Assembly (NCBI GenBank): GCA_022843845.1
Contig: JALHMW010000036.1
Coordinates: forward strand, 1-39,333
DNA length: 39,333 bases
Source: Archangium sp.
Lineage (GTDB): Bacteria > Myxococcota > Myxococcia > Myxococcales > Myxococcaceae
Reading direction: 5' to 3'
Of this stretch, positions 8,853 to 17,436 are shown one piece after another (position 1 is the stretch's first letter; each line of letters starts with the position of its first letter). Position numbers and translations under genes: made by a program. The notes beneath the pieces were generated by a model. The model was not told where the DNA came from. It did no database searches and was given only the letters and a program-made list of their open reading frames with translations.

Positions 8853-11077
8853 CGTTCACTCCGGTGCCGACTGATTCGGGAAATCGTGGAGAGCCACGCG
8901 TCGATGACGGTGGGCCACTGGTGCTTCGCTCCGTACGCGCGGGCCTTCTTCGACAACGCCGCGCGCTTTTCGCCAACGACCTTCACCGCCTCGATGAACG
9001 AGCGCTCGTCGTCATAGCCTGCGCCCGCCTGGCTGCGCTCCAACTGACCGCGAATGACTGCGCCCGACGTGTTGCCGATGACGGGCGTACCGACCGCGAA
9101 GGCCTCGAGCGCGAGCAGCGACAGGCTCTCGTACCGGCTGGGCACGACGACGGCCATCGCACCGCCGAGCGCGTCCCACTTGGTCTGCTCGTCGACCCGG
9201 CCCACTGCGATGACGCGGTCGCCTCGTGGCTTGAGTTCGCCTGAACCGGCGAGCACCAGCGTCGGCGCGTCGTGGAAGGCCTTCACCAGCGCCTGATGGA
9301 AGTCGATCAACTCCGAGACACCCTTCCCTGACTCCATTCGCCCGACGTACAGCAGGTACGGGCCGTGAACGTCGAAGGCGTCTCGGAAGCGCTCGGGCTT
9401 CGGGGCCAGCGGCGTGACGCCGACACCGACGACGCTCGACGGCGCTGCGTTCGGAAAGCGGGCGCGAATCAGCGCCTCTTCCTCTGGCGTGTTGCACAAG
9501 AGCGCGCGCGGCTGCTCGAAGACGTCGCCGAAGAGGTGGAACGCCAGCGGCGGCTCGTCATGCGCGGTCGGCACCACGAGCGCGCGATCGGCGAGCAGCG
9601 GAACGCCGTACACCGTCGGTTGGTAGAGGTACGTGAAGAAGGCCACCGCGTCGAAGCGCTCCCGCTCGGCCACGAGACGCTCGAGCAGCGCGGGCGAGGT
9701 CGGCCCTTGATCGGCGATCCACCTCGACTCCGTCACCAGATCCTGCGGCTTGCCGAAGAGCCCGTCAGACAGCCGGTTGAACCCACGAATGTTGCGGAAC
9801 CGGCTCGACGGGAAACGATGCACCGTGAGCGGGCCGTCGCGCGACGTGCCGGCCTCGAGCTCGTTCTTCCACGAGAGGTGATCGGTCGCGCACGTGGTGA
9901 AGACCTCGACGGCCGCGTGGGGCGCCAACGCCATCGCCACCTGCCGAGCGTGCGCCTCGGCGCCACCGACGATGAACTCTCCGAAGCGCTGCACGACGAA
10001 GGCGACGCGCGGGCGGGTGGTTCGCCGCTTCGGAGCCGATCGGCGCTCCGGCAGCGCGTGCCGCAGGGCGTTGGCGACCGACTCGAGCGAGAAGTCCGCG
10101 AGGCGCTCCTTCTGCCCGACGACCACCTGCTCACGCATCACTTCGTTCGAGGTGACGTGGAGCGCGACCTCGGCGAGCGCCGCGAAGTGCTTCTCGTCGA
10201 ACACCAGCCCCCGCCCACCCATCGTCTCGGGCACGGCTGCGGCGCCGAACGCCAGCACCGGAACCTCGCTCGCGAAGGCTTCGAGCAGCGGCACCCCGAG
10301 CCCCTCGTGCTCACTCATCGAGACGAAGAGATCCGCAGCGCGATACGCAGCGACGAGCTGTGCGTGCGGCACCTTGCCGAGGAACGTCACCTGCCCCAGC
10401 GCGTCGGCGCGGCGCTTGAGCGCTTTGAAGGCAGCCTGACCCGCCTCGTACCCGCCGACGATCACCAGCTGTGCGCGCGGCGCGATGCGCTTGAGCTCCT
10501 GATGGAGCGACAGCAGGTCGTCGACGCGCTTGTGCGGCATCACCCGGCTCACCGAGACGATTCGGGGAGCGCCGCGCAACTGCAGCCGGGCGAGCAGGGC
10601 TGCGTCGGCCTGCGATGGAGCGAAGCGCTCCGGCTCGACCAGGAGCGGCACCACCTTCACGTCACGGTGGCCGGCCGCCTCGAGCTCGCGCGCGTTGAAG
10701 GCAGAGACGCCGATCGCGACGTCGACGTGGCCGGCCAGCGCGGTCAGCTGCGCACGCCCGGTGACGAGCGGTTCGGCGAGCCGGGTGCCGGCGTAGAAGC
10801 GGGCCGGCGTGATGTTGTGAAAGACGAGGCCACGGCGGCACGGCAGATGAAGCACTTTCGCCACCAGGCTCGAGGCGATGCCGTGGTGGTAGAGGACGAG
10901 ATCGTCGGGCTCGACGCGCAGCTTCGAGAGCGGGTGCACGATGGCGTCGAAGCCTGGAGCGACCTCGCCCGCGAAGACCTCGCCCGTGATGCCGAGGTGC
11001 CGGAGCGCCCGCTGAAAGCCGATCGCCGCGGCGCCCATGGCGTCACCAGGGCGGAAGTTCGGCACGAGCTGATGCAC
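8849..11077 (-). CDS. Tandem GT4/GT4 glycosyltransferase fusion
   Basis: A 742-residue protein made of two complete GT-B glycosyltransferases. The first (1-340) has PRIVSVSRVMPHKRVDDLL and the E-x7-E donor-site motif at Glu258/Glu266 (SEHEGLGVPLLE). The second (356-742) has RVAFVVQRFGEFIVGGAEAH, YLLYVGRMESGKGV and a second E-x7-E at Glu650/Glu658 (YESLSLLALE). A basic linker (345-355) joins them. Both halves look intact, so the protein could add two successive sugars with retention of configuration. I prefer GTG 11075-11077, giving MHQLVPNFRPGDAMG as in related enzymes; TTG 11090-11092 would add five residues. No clear ribosome site decides it. This is the first gene of the O-antigen export operon. 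Confidence 0.85.
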   Translation of the reverse strand: MHQLVPNFRPGDAMGAAAIGFQRALRHLGITGEVFAGEVAPGFDAIVHPLSKLRVEPDDLVLYHHGIASSLVAKVLHLPCRRGLVFHNITPARFYAGTRLAEPLVTGRAQLTALAGHVDVAIGVSAFNARELEAAGHRDVKVVPLLVEPERFAPSQADAALLARLQLRGAPRIVSVSRVMPHKRVDDLLSLHQELKRIAPRAQLVIVGGYEAGQAAFKALKRRADALGQVTFLGKVPHAQLVAAYRAADLFVSMSEHEGLGVPLLEAFASEVPVLAFGAAAVPETMGGRGLVFDEKHFAALAEVALHVTSNEVMREQVVVGQKERLADFSLESVANALRHALPERRSAPKRRTTRPRVAFVVQRFGEFIVGGAEAHARQVAMALAPHAAVEVFTTCATDHLSWKNELEAGTSRDGPLTVHRFPSSRFRNIRGFNRLSDGLFGKPQDLVTESRWIADQGPTSPALLERLVAERERFDAVAFFTYLYQPTVYGVPLLADRALVVPTAHDEPPLAFHLFGDVFEQPRALLCNTPEEEALIRARFPNAAPSSVVGVGVTPLAPKPERFRDAFDVHGPYLLYVGRMESGKGVSELIDFHQALVKAFHDAPTLVLAGSGELKPRGDRVIAVGRVDEQTKWDALGGAMAVVVPSRYESLSLLALEAFAVGTPVIGNTSGAVIRGQLERSQAGAGYDDERSFIEAVKVVGEKRAALSKKARAYGAKHQWPTVIDAWLSTISRISRHRSER

Positions 11078-11154
11078 CCGGTGTGAAGCCAACGTGCGGG
11101 CGCTGTTAGTCGAGCAGTCCCGGCAGTGCTACCCCGACGCGACCGTCGAGGCGC

Positions 11155-11454
11155 TCACAACACGGCGCTGATGGCGCACGCCGCGTCAGTGTCGAGGCCG
11201 ATGAAGGCCGCGCCAAACCCGTCGGGCGTCACGTGCGTCACCCGCGCGAAGGTGCTCACCAGCGGAGCGTTCTTCGCAGGCGCAAACTGAACGTGCACCG
11301 TCGCGTGCCGGGGCGGCGTCGCACGCGAGGCGATGAACATGCCGCCCGCCGAGAGATCGCTCGCGTAGTCGATCTCGTAGCCACCCTCGCTCGACGACTG
11401 GTGCTGCACGAGGATGCGAACTGGCTTGCGGTCGGCGTTGCGGCGCTCGTTCAT
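11155..11454 (-). CDS. Single-domain PilZ protein
   Basis: A 99-residue PilZ domain, the small beta-barrel that binds cyclic di-GMP. The two signature elements are present: the arginine-rich start RRNADRKPVRI and DYASDLSAGGMFI, matching the D/NxSxxG motif. The rest (ATVHVQFAPA, ARVTHVTPDGFGAAFIGL) follows the barrel strands. Arginine spacing in the first motif (RRNADRKPVR) is compatible with ligand binding. It sits beside the polysaccharide genes, so it could adjust surface-glycan or motility output, but this is inference. It is divergent from the next glycosyltransferase with a 66-bp gap. Confidence 0.85.
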   Translation of the reverse strand: MNERRNADRKPVRILVQHQSSSEGGYEIDYASDLSAGGMFIASRATPPRHATVHVQFAPAKNAPLVSTFARVTHVTPDGFGAAFIGLDTDAACAISAVL

Positions 11455-11520
11455 GGGGGCGGACCTTGGTTGATCTCGTCACGGCAGCGCAACGGGGGCC
11501 CTGTGGTATGCGCTCCCACC

Positions 11521-12612
11521 GTGTCACCGAACCAGCCGGTCGCCCTCGACGCCTCTCTCTGGGACGAGCCGATCACCGGCATCGGGCTCTACACGCGGCA
11601 GCTGCACCGGGCCCTCGTCGCGGCGGGCGAGCCCGTCGAGCGGTGGGGGGCACGGACGAGCGGTGAACTGCCTCGGCGTGGCGCGTCTCGAACGGGGTGG
11701 ACCGTCGCGCACCTCACGAGCGCGTTGTCGGAGCGCCGTCCCCGGCTCTTCCACGCGCTGGCGAACTTCAACCTGCCGCTGCAGCGCGTGCCGGGCGTTC
11801 CGTACGTGCTGACGGTTCACGATCTCGTGCCGCTGTTGTTGCCCGAGACCGTCTCGACCGCGTTTCGCTGGCAGTTCCGGCTGTGGCTGGCGCGCGCCAC
11901 CACCGTCGCGGAGCGGATCATCTGCGTGTCCCACGTGGCTCGAGCGAGCCTGCTGGAGCACATCGACGTCGACCCCGCGAAGCTCACCGTCATTCATCAC
12001 GGCGTCGATCACGTCGAGGCCGTCGCGCCGCCCGATCGCATCACCACCGCGTGGCTCGACGCGCTGGGGTTGCCTGCGCCCTTCGTGCTGTACGCGGGCG
12101 CACTCGACGCGAGGAAAAACGTCGAGCTGGTGCTGCGCGCGATGGAGCACCTCTTCCAGCAAGGCCGCCGCGCGACGCTGGTGCTCGCTGGGCAACGCTG
12201 GTTCGGCAGCGGGTCGATCGAGAAGCAGGTCCTCCGGTTGAAGGAAGCGGGCGTCGACGTGCGCGCCCTCGGCTACCTCGAGGACTCGGTCTTCTACGCG
12301 CTGATGAAACGCGCGGGCGTCTTCGTGTTTCCGTCCCGCTACGAGGGCTTCGGGCTGCCGCCGCTCGAGGCGATGCGGCTGGGCGTGCCCACCATCATCT
12401 CGGACGCGGGCTCGCTCCCTGAGATCTGCGGCGACGGCGCATGGCAGGTCGGCGTCGATGACGTCAGTGGCCTCGCGCAGAAGCTCGACACGCTGCTGGG
12501 TGACTCCGCCGCACGCACGTCACTCACGAAGGCCGGGCTCGAGCGCGCGCGCCAATTCTCGTGGAAGAAGACGGCGAACGAGACCATCGCGGTGTACGCG
12601 CAGACGGTGTGA
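11521..12612 (+). CDS. GT4 family glycosyltransferase
   Basis: A 363-residue GT-B enzyme. It has an N-terminal acceptor domain (VALDASLWDEPITGIGLYTR, YVLTVHDLVPLLLPE, IICVSHVARASL). The donor domain has VLYAGALDARKNVELVLRAM, ALGYLEDSVFYALMKRAG and the E-x7-E motif FVFPSRYEGFGLPPLEAM, followed by GVPTIISDAGSLPEICG. This layout is that of mannosyltransferase-like GT4 enzymes of surface polysaccharide synthesis. I chose GTG 11521 because the family begins near PVALDAS; an in-frame GTG at 11503, preceded by a G-rich stretch, would add six residues. It is transcribed away from the PilZ gene and converges on the HAD gene with 6 bp between stop codons. Confidence 0.88.
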   Translation: MSPNQPVALDASLWDEPITGIGLYTRQLHRALVAAGEPVERWGARTSGELPRRGASRTGWTVAHLTSALSERRPRLFHALANFNLPLQRVPGVPYVLTVHDLVPLLLPETVSTAFRWQFRLWLARATTVAERIICVSHVARASLLEHIDVDPAKLTVIHHGVDHVEAVAPPDRITTAWLDALGLPAPFVLYAGALDARKNVELVLRAMEHLFQQGRRATLVLAGQRWFGSGSIEKQVLRLKEAGVDVRALGYLEDSVFYALMKRAGVFVFPSRYEGFGLPPLEAMRLGVPTIISDAGSLPEICGDGAWQVGVDDVSGLAQKLDTLLGDSAARTSLTKAGLERARQFSWKKTANETIAVYAQTV

Positions 12613-12618
12613 CGCCAG

Positions 12619-13656
12619 CTACTCGATGCGCCGCTTCTTGTGCGTTCGCGGCCGCGCGTGATCGAGCATCGACAGGTAGTCGATGTCCTTCACCAGAGCT
12701 GACGTGACGGGAGCACCGAGCGACGCCGCGCGCTTGGTGAACGCCGCGATGATGTCGGGGACGGGGCGCACGGCCTGGAGCATGGCCTGTGGCCCCTGCA
12801 GCGCCTCCGACAGGCCCTGCGCGACCTGCGCGATCGGCAAACCACGCCGAATCAGATCCTGCAGCGAGTTCGACAGCGTGAAGAGGTTGTGACCGGCCGA
12901 CTGCACCATGTCGACCATCACCTTCAGCACCTGCGGCGCCGTGAGGTGGCCATCAGCCATCAGCACGAGCGCAGCCTGAAAATAATTGAAGATGGGCACG
13001 AGCCGCGGCCCGTAGTGGGCAAACGACGCCGGCGTGGTGAGGCGATCGAGGTTGATGAAGATGCGACGCACGGGGTCGGCCTGGGGAATCGACTCCCACA
13101 CCTTCATCACCTGGGTGATGTCGTCTTCGTAGACCTCGGCCGCCTGGAGCACCTGGTGCACCACCGGCTCGCTCACGCGCCGCGCGACCATGTCGGCGTA
13201 GAGCGAATAGATGAAGGCGTCGGCCTCGGCGTCGTCCCCGAAGAGCACCTCTTCGGCGTCGGCGGGAGCGAGCGCACGGCTCCGCAGCAGCACCGGGAGC
13301 TTGTAGCCGACCTGGCCTCGCAGCGCCTTGAAGCGGCCACGCACCAGGTTCTTCAGGTTGTCCTTCAGCACCAGCTCGTCGAACTCCACGCCGTCGAGCT
13401 TGAGCTTCTCGGCCAGCACCGCCCGCATCTGCGTGGGGCTGCCCGACACGATGCACAGGCGGGAATCACCGCTGGCGCGCAGCTCCCGAATGAGGGCGGC
13501 GGCACCGGGCACGGCCTTCTTCTCGTGGGCCTTCTGCATGGCCGTGCGCACCAACTGACGGAGCGTGTCGAACTCGGTCTGGAGGTACGTCTTGTCGAGA
13601 TCCCACCGGTAGATCTTCTTCGGGGGTCTGGGGTCGATGCGGTCGGTGAGGCTCAC
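12619..13656 (-). CDS. App1-like HAD-superfamily phosphatase-like protein
   Basis: A 345-residue cytoplasmic protein. Residues 10-25 contain the HAD nucleophile motif DLDKT (YRWDLDKTYLQTEFDTLRQ). IVSGSPTQM is motif II, KNLVRGRFKALRGQVGYK supplies the lysine region, and EVLFGDDAEADAFIYSLYADMV is the acidic motif. The order and the SGSP and GDD-x-E-x-D patterns resemble the App1/DUF2183 phosphatidate phosphatase-like family. The second half (190-345) is helical and unassigned. I chose GTG 13654-13656 because residues upstream are off-family. It lies just downstream of plsX on the same strand, so a phospholipid-related role is attractive but unproven. Confidence 0.65.
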   Translation of the reverse strand: MSLTDRIDPRPPKKIYRWDLDKTYLQTEFDTLRQLVRTAMQKAHEKKAVPGAAALIRELRASGDSRLCIVSGSPTQMRAVLAEKLKLDGVEFDELVLKDNLKNLVRGRFKALRGQVGYKLPVLLRSRALAPADAEEVLFGDDAEADAFIYSLYADMVARRVSEPVVHQVLQAAEVYEDDITQVMKVWESIPQADPVRRIFINLDRLTTPASFAHYGPRLVPIFNYFQAALVLMADGHLTAPQVLKVMVDMVQSAGHNLFTLSNSLQDLIRRGLPIAQVAQGLSEALQGPQAMLQAVRPVPDIIAAFTKRAASLGAPVTSALVKDIDYLSMLDHARPRTHKKRRIE

Positions 13657-13712
13657 AGGGCGTCTGTTTGTACGCCTTTTTTCCGCGCCCGGGGAGGCTC
13701 TCGCGTACCGAC

Positions 13713-14753
13713 CTACCGGGGCAGCGCGTCTTGAATCACTTTGACGAGATCGCTCTTCACGGCCTTCGCGGCCACCTTGCCGGCGTTGGTGATGGCCCGC
13801 GCCTTCGAGCGACCGTGCGCCTTGATGAAGAGCTTGTCGAACCCGAGGATCGGCGCGCCGCCGTACTGCTCCCAGTCGGTGACTTCCTTGATGCGCTCGA
13901 TGCCGCTCGACAACATCGCCAGGCCCGCGCGCCAGAGCAGCTTCTCTTTGTACGCGTAGCGGGCCAGCTCGATGACCGTCTCGCTCACGCCCTCGAGCAT
14001 CTTGAGGCACACGTTGCCCACGAAGCCGTCACACACCACGACGTCGGCGGTGCCTTTGGGAATGTCGACGCCTTCGACGTTGCCGATGAAGCGCAGGCCC
14101 TTGATGACCGAGAGCTTCTGGTTCGCCTCGACCACGCGCGCCGGGCCCTTGGTGGCCTCCGTGCCGTTGGAGAGCAGCGCCACCGACGGGTCGGGGTTCT
14201 TCGAGATGATGCGGGCGTAGGCCGCGCCCATGACGGCGAAGGCGACGAGATCGTCGGCCGACGCGTCCACCGTGGCGCCGACGTCGAGGATCAAGCTGAA
14301 CGGATCGTTCTTCTCGCCGCGTGAAACGGCCGTCGGGTACACGGTCGCCAGCGCCGCGCGCCGCACGCCGGGAATCAGCTTGAAGGCCCGCGCGCAGGCC
14401 AGCACGCCGGCGCCGGTGTTCCCAGCCGACACCATGGCGTCGGCCTCTCCGTCACGAATCAGCTCGGCCGCGACCAGCACCGAGCACCGGGGCCGCGCGT
14501 CGAGCGCCGCTGCCGGCTTCTCGTGCATCGACACGAAGTCGGGCGCGTGGTGCACCGACAGCCGCTCCGCCGAGTGCTTCACCTGGCTGAGCGCTTGATC
14601 GATCAGCGCGCGATCGCCGACCAGCAACCCATGCACGTTGGGTGTGTCGAGCGTGAGCTGGGCAGCGCCCTTCACGACCTCGAGCGGGCCGTGATCGCCG
14701 CCCATGACGTCGAACGCGATGGTGACGGGCCGCTGCTGCTGCTGCTCGCTCAT
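13713..14753 (-). CDS. plsX: Phosphate acyltransferase PlsX
   Basis: A 346-residue enzyme converting acyl-ACP and phosphate into acyl-phosphate, the first committed step of the PlsX/PlsY route to phosphatidic acid; it acts as a peripheral membrane protein. Motifs include TIAFDVMGGDHGP at residues 10-22, VSAGNTGAGVLACARAFKL, LLSNGTEATKGPARV, VEGVDIPKGTADVVVCDGFVGN and QYGGAPILGFDKLFIKAHG. Length matches the family. An AGGA ribosome site lies 8 nt before the ATG. In many bacteria plsX follows rpmF and precedes fabH; here it lies between gltC and an App1-like gene, an unusual setting. Confidence 0.95.
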   Translation of the reverse strand: MSEQQQQRPVTIAFDVMGGDHGPLEVVKGAAQLTLDTPNVHGLLVGDRALIDQALSQVKHSAERLSVHHAPDFVSMHEKPAAALDARPRCSVLVAAELIRDGEADAMVSAGNTGAGVLACARAFKLIPGVRRAALATVYPTAVSRGEKNDPFSLILDVGATVDASADDLVAFAVMGAAYARIISKNPDPSVALLSNGTEATKGPARVVEANQKLSVIKGLRFIGNVEGVDIPKGTADVVVCDGFVGNVCLKMLEGVSETVIELARYAYKEKLLWRAGLAMLSSGIERIKEVTDWEQYGGAPILGFDKLFIKAHGRSKARAITNAGKVAAKAVKSDLVKVIQDALPR

Positions 14754-14780
14754 GGGCTGTTCCTGGCGACGGGAGTCGAA

Positions 14781-16652
14781 CTACTCGCGAAGCTCGGAGC
14801 CCGAGGAGCGCTCGATGCAGCCCTTGGTCAACGTGTACTGGTACGTGCCCAGCTCGTCGCGCCAGTACTCGCCGTAGTACGGCCAGTAGAGCTGATCGTC
14901 CGAGACGGCCTGGGTCTCCTTGTACTTCTTGACCGTCTGCTTCTGGCCCCCGGCCTGGAGGAGCTCGGTGAGGAACTCCTTCTCCTTGTCGGTGGTCTCG
15001 AACTTGATGCGCAGGCCGTTCGCGCGGAGCGTCTTGAGCTGGCCGTTCTCGAAGTCGAGCTTCGCCTTGGCCATGATGCCGCCCTTCTTGATCAGCTGCT
15101 CGCGCTGGGCCTTCATCGACTCGATCAGCGCCTTCGACATGTTCGAGTACTTGAACGCGTCGGAGCGGCTGCCGAACGAATCGATCTCACCTTCGAGCTC
15201 GCCGATGGAGTCGACCGTCTTCTTCAGGTCCTTGTCGGTGAGCGCCAGGTTCAAGATGCGCTCGAGGATCTCGTCGACGCTGCCCTTCTTCACCAGGCCC
15301 GCCTTGTTCTTCTTGCGCACCTCGTCGAGCACCGTGAAGTACTCGGTGGCCTCCATGTTCTTCTCGACGAGCGTGTTCAGCTCTTCCTGCACCGGCCCGT
15401 AGATGCCCTCGAAGTCCTCGATGATCGAGAGCGCCTCGGTGTACCGGCAGTTCTCGAAGTACACGACGGCCTTCAAGATGAGCGCCTCGGGGAAGTACTC
15501 GTCGCGGAAGAACGGGCTCGAGAGCGTGATGAGGTTGCCGAGCGCCTGCTCGTACTGGCCGATGCGGTAGTTCGCCCAGCTCGCTTCGAAGAGCGACTCG
15601 AGCCACTGGGGCCCGCCGCGCTCCACCTTCTGCAGGTAGAACAACGCGTACCGGTTCTGACGGGCGCCGTAGTGCGTGCGGGCCAGCTGCATGAAGGCGA
15701 GCTCGCGCAGGTTCTTGAGGTTGCGCGCCTCGGCCGTCTCACCACGCCCCTCCTCGGAGCGGGTCGCGCGGACGACTTCCTTCATCGACTCGAGCGCGGC
15801 TTCGAGCTTGTTCTCGCGGAAGTAGGAGAGGCCCTCGAGGTACTTGGCCTTCGGGTAGAACGGGTCAGCCTTGGGGATCATCAGGCAGAGGCGTTTGACC
15901 TCATCGAAGGCCTTGTCGGCCTCGCCCTTGCGCTCCGCATCGTCGAGCGCCTTGCCGTAGACGAAGTTGTACCGCGCCAGCAGGTAGCGGAACTCGTTGC
16001 GGAAGCGCTCGGGGAACTCGAAGTTCGCGTACTTCGCGATCTCGTCGAGCACGACCGTCTCGTTGGTCGTCTTGCGCGCGATGAAGAAGAGCCACTCGAG
16101 CGAGCTCTTGAAGAACTTGTTCTTGTCGCTGCCGCGGCCGAGCACCTTCGAGAACATGCCGAGCGACGAGTTGTAGAGCCCGAGCTTGTAGAGCGACTTG
16201 CCGAGCCAGTACTCGGCCTCGATCGTCATGCCCGCCATCTTCGGGTCCTGCGACATCTCGAAGAAGGCCAGCGCCGCGGGCTCGAACTCGTCGGCCTTGA
16301 ACTGGTTGATCGCGGCGTCCATCTTCTGGCGGTCGCCGGTCTTGCCCGAGACGTCGACGGCGTCGAATGACATCGTCGGCGCAGGCTTGTTCTCGTCGTT
16401 CCCTTTTGGCGGCTTCTTCTTCGTCTCGGCCGGCTTCGACAGATCGAGCCCCTCGGGGGGCAGCTCGACGTCGGGCTGCGGCGTCGTCTCGTCGGGCTTC
16501 TTCTCGTCGGGCTTCTTCTTCCCGCCGTCGGGCTTCTTCTTCGGCGGCTTCTTCTTCCCGCCGAGATCGAGGCCTTCGAAGCTCATCTGGGCGTACGCCG
16601 GCACCGCCAGCGACACGCTCACCACCACGCTCAAGGCACGCAGGAGGTTCAC
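14781..16652 (-). CDS. gltC: GltC-like periplasmic TPR protein of the gliding-motility complex
   Basis: A 623-residue exported protein with signal peptide 1-21 (cleavage after AYA). Residues 23-103 are disordered and Lys/Pro/Asp-rich. From about 105 come helical TPR-type repeats (FEPAALAFFEMSQDP, AEYWLGKSLYKLGLYNSSLGMFSKVL, YFRENKLEAALESMKEVV, ASWANYRIGQYEQALGNLI), and a coiled-coil-like segment near 470-540 (DKDLKKTVDSIGELEGEIDSF). In M. xanthus GltC is a periplasmic TPR protein working with the outer-membrane proteins GltA and GltB in the Agl/Glt focal-adhesion machinery. Gene order and product types match here. The start is GTG 16650-16652 with AGGAGAA 8 nt upstream, 1 bp after the gltB stop. 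The name rests on architecture and context. Confidence 0.75.
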   Translation of the reverse strand: MNLLRALSVVVSVSLAVPAYAQMSFEGLDLGGKKKPPKKKPDGGKKKPDEKKPDETTPQPDVELPPEGLDLSKPAETKKKPPKGNDENKPAPTMSFDAVDVSGKTGDRQKMDAAINQFKADEFEPAALAFFEMSQDPKMAGMTIEAEYWLGKSLYKLGLYNSSLGMFSKVLGRGSDKNKFFKSSLEWLFFIARKTTNETVVLDEIAKYANFEFPERFRNEFRYLLARYNFVYGKALDDAERKGEADKAFDEVKRLCLMIPKADPFYPKAKYLEGLSYFRENKLEAALESMKEVVRATRSEEGRGETAEARNLKNLRELAFMQLARTHYGARQNRYALFYLQKVERGGPQWLESLFEASWANYRIGQYEQALGNLITLSSPFFRDEYFPEALILKAVVYFENCRYTEALSIIEDFEGIYGPVQEELNTLVEKNMEATEYFTVLDEVRKKNKAGLVKKGSVDEILERILNLALTDKDLKKTVDSIGELEGEIDSFGSRSDAFKYSNMSKALIESMKAQREQLIKKGGIMAKAKLDFENGQLKTLRANGLRIKFETTDKEKEFLTELLQAGGQKQTVKKYKETQAVSDDQLYWPYYGEYWRDELGTYQYTLTKGCIERSSGSELRE

Positions 16653-16653
16653 G

Positions 16654-17436
16654 TCACTTCTCCTGAACTGCGGTGGGGAGGAAGATCGAGAAGCCGAACT
16701 CGGCCATCAGCTGGTTGCGCAGCGAGCCGCTGCCCGCGGGGAAGCTGTTCTCGAAGTAGATCGTGTCGCGCAGCTCGGCCCGAATGGTGAGGAACTTGTT
16801 GAGGAAGAACCGGAAGCCGAGGCCCAGGTTGCCGCCGACGCCGAGCTCGTTCTTGGGGCCGTAGACGACGAGGGCCGGGCCGGCGATCGCGTACATGTTG
16901 AACGACAACACGCGCTCGGCTGACAGCGAGAGCTTTCCGTAGATCGGCGCCCACTGAAAATCGAGGCTCGCCAGCACGGTGTTGAGGCCGAAGGCGACGT
17001 TCTCGGGGACCCGCTGGCCGGTGGAGTCGAGGCGCGTGGTGAGCTCCTCGAGCGTCGGGCTGCGGCAGCCGGCGGCGGTGTTGGTGCTGGGGTCGCCAGC
17101 CTGACAGATCTGCGCGGCGCCCGAGATCACCGAGACGTTGTAGCCGCCCCGGAGCGAGAGCCCGATGCTCTCGGTGAAGTGGTAGGTCAACGCCGCGCCG
17201 AGGAAGATCTTGCTGAAGAAGGCGTCACGCACCGACAGGCCGATGCCGGGAGAGATCTCGAAGCGGCCGTCCATCAAGAACACGTGGCCCGACACGGGCG
17301 GAATGCGATCACGCAGCGGGCCCGACGAGTCCTTGTCCGTCTCGGAGACGTCGCCTGCTTCTTCTTCCGCCTTCTGCGCGAAGGCCGGCAGCGCGACGAG
17401 GCTCAGCACCAACCAGAGGGCAGTGAAGGAGCGCAT
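16654..17436 (-). CDS. gltB: GltB-like outer-membrane beta-barrel protein
   Basis: A 260-residue exported protein with signal peptide 1-20 (MRSFTALWLVLSLVALPAFA). A short acidic stretch (QKAEEEAGDVSETDKD) precedes alternating polar/hydrophobic strands typical of a small outer-membrane barrel: GRFEISPGIGLSVRD, KIFLGAALTYHF, IGLSLRGGYNVSV, LGVGGNLGLGFRFFL, KFLTIRAELRDTIYF. It is paralogous in pattern to the preceding barrel: both share a WxPxYGKxSx strand (FQWAPIYGKLSL; LEWSPLYGKVSF). The start ATG 17434-17436 overlaps the gltA stop by one base (TGATG). A pair of Cys residues lies in a loop (QICQAGD through AAGCRS). In M. xanthus GltA and GltB together anchor the gliding machinery in the outer membrane; which is A and which B is by order only. 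Confidence 0.7.
   Translation of the reverse strand: MRSFTALWLVLSLVALPAFAQKAEEEAGDVSETDKDSSGPLRDRIPPVSGHVFLMDGRFEISPGIGLSVRDAFFSKIFLGAALTYHFTESIGLSLRGGYNVSVISGAAQICQAGDPSTNTAAGCRSPTLEELTTRLDSTGQRVPENVAFGLNTVLASLDFQWAPIYGKLSLSAERVLSFNMYAIAGPALVVYGPKNELGVGGNLGLGFRFFLNKFLTIRAELRDTIYFENSFPAGSGSLRNQLMAEFGFSIFLPTAVQEK

Noticed and set aside
9365..11086. A 573-codon open frame opposite the double glycosyltransferase
   Set aside because: Arg-rich shadow; both GT4 domains on the other strand carry intact motifs.
14523..16370. A 615-codon open frame opposite gltC
   Set aside because: Leu/Val/Glu/Arg-rich mirror of the TPR gene with no domain pattern; the minus-strand gene has a signal peptide and ribosome site.
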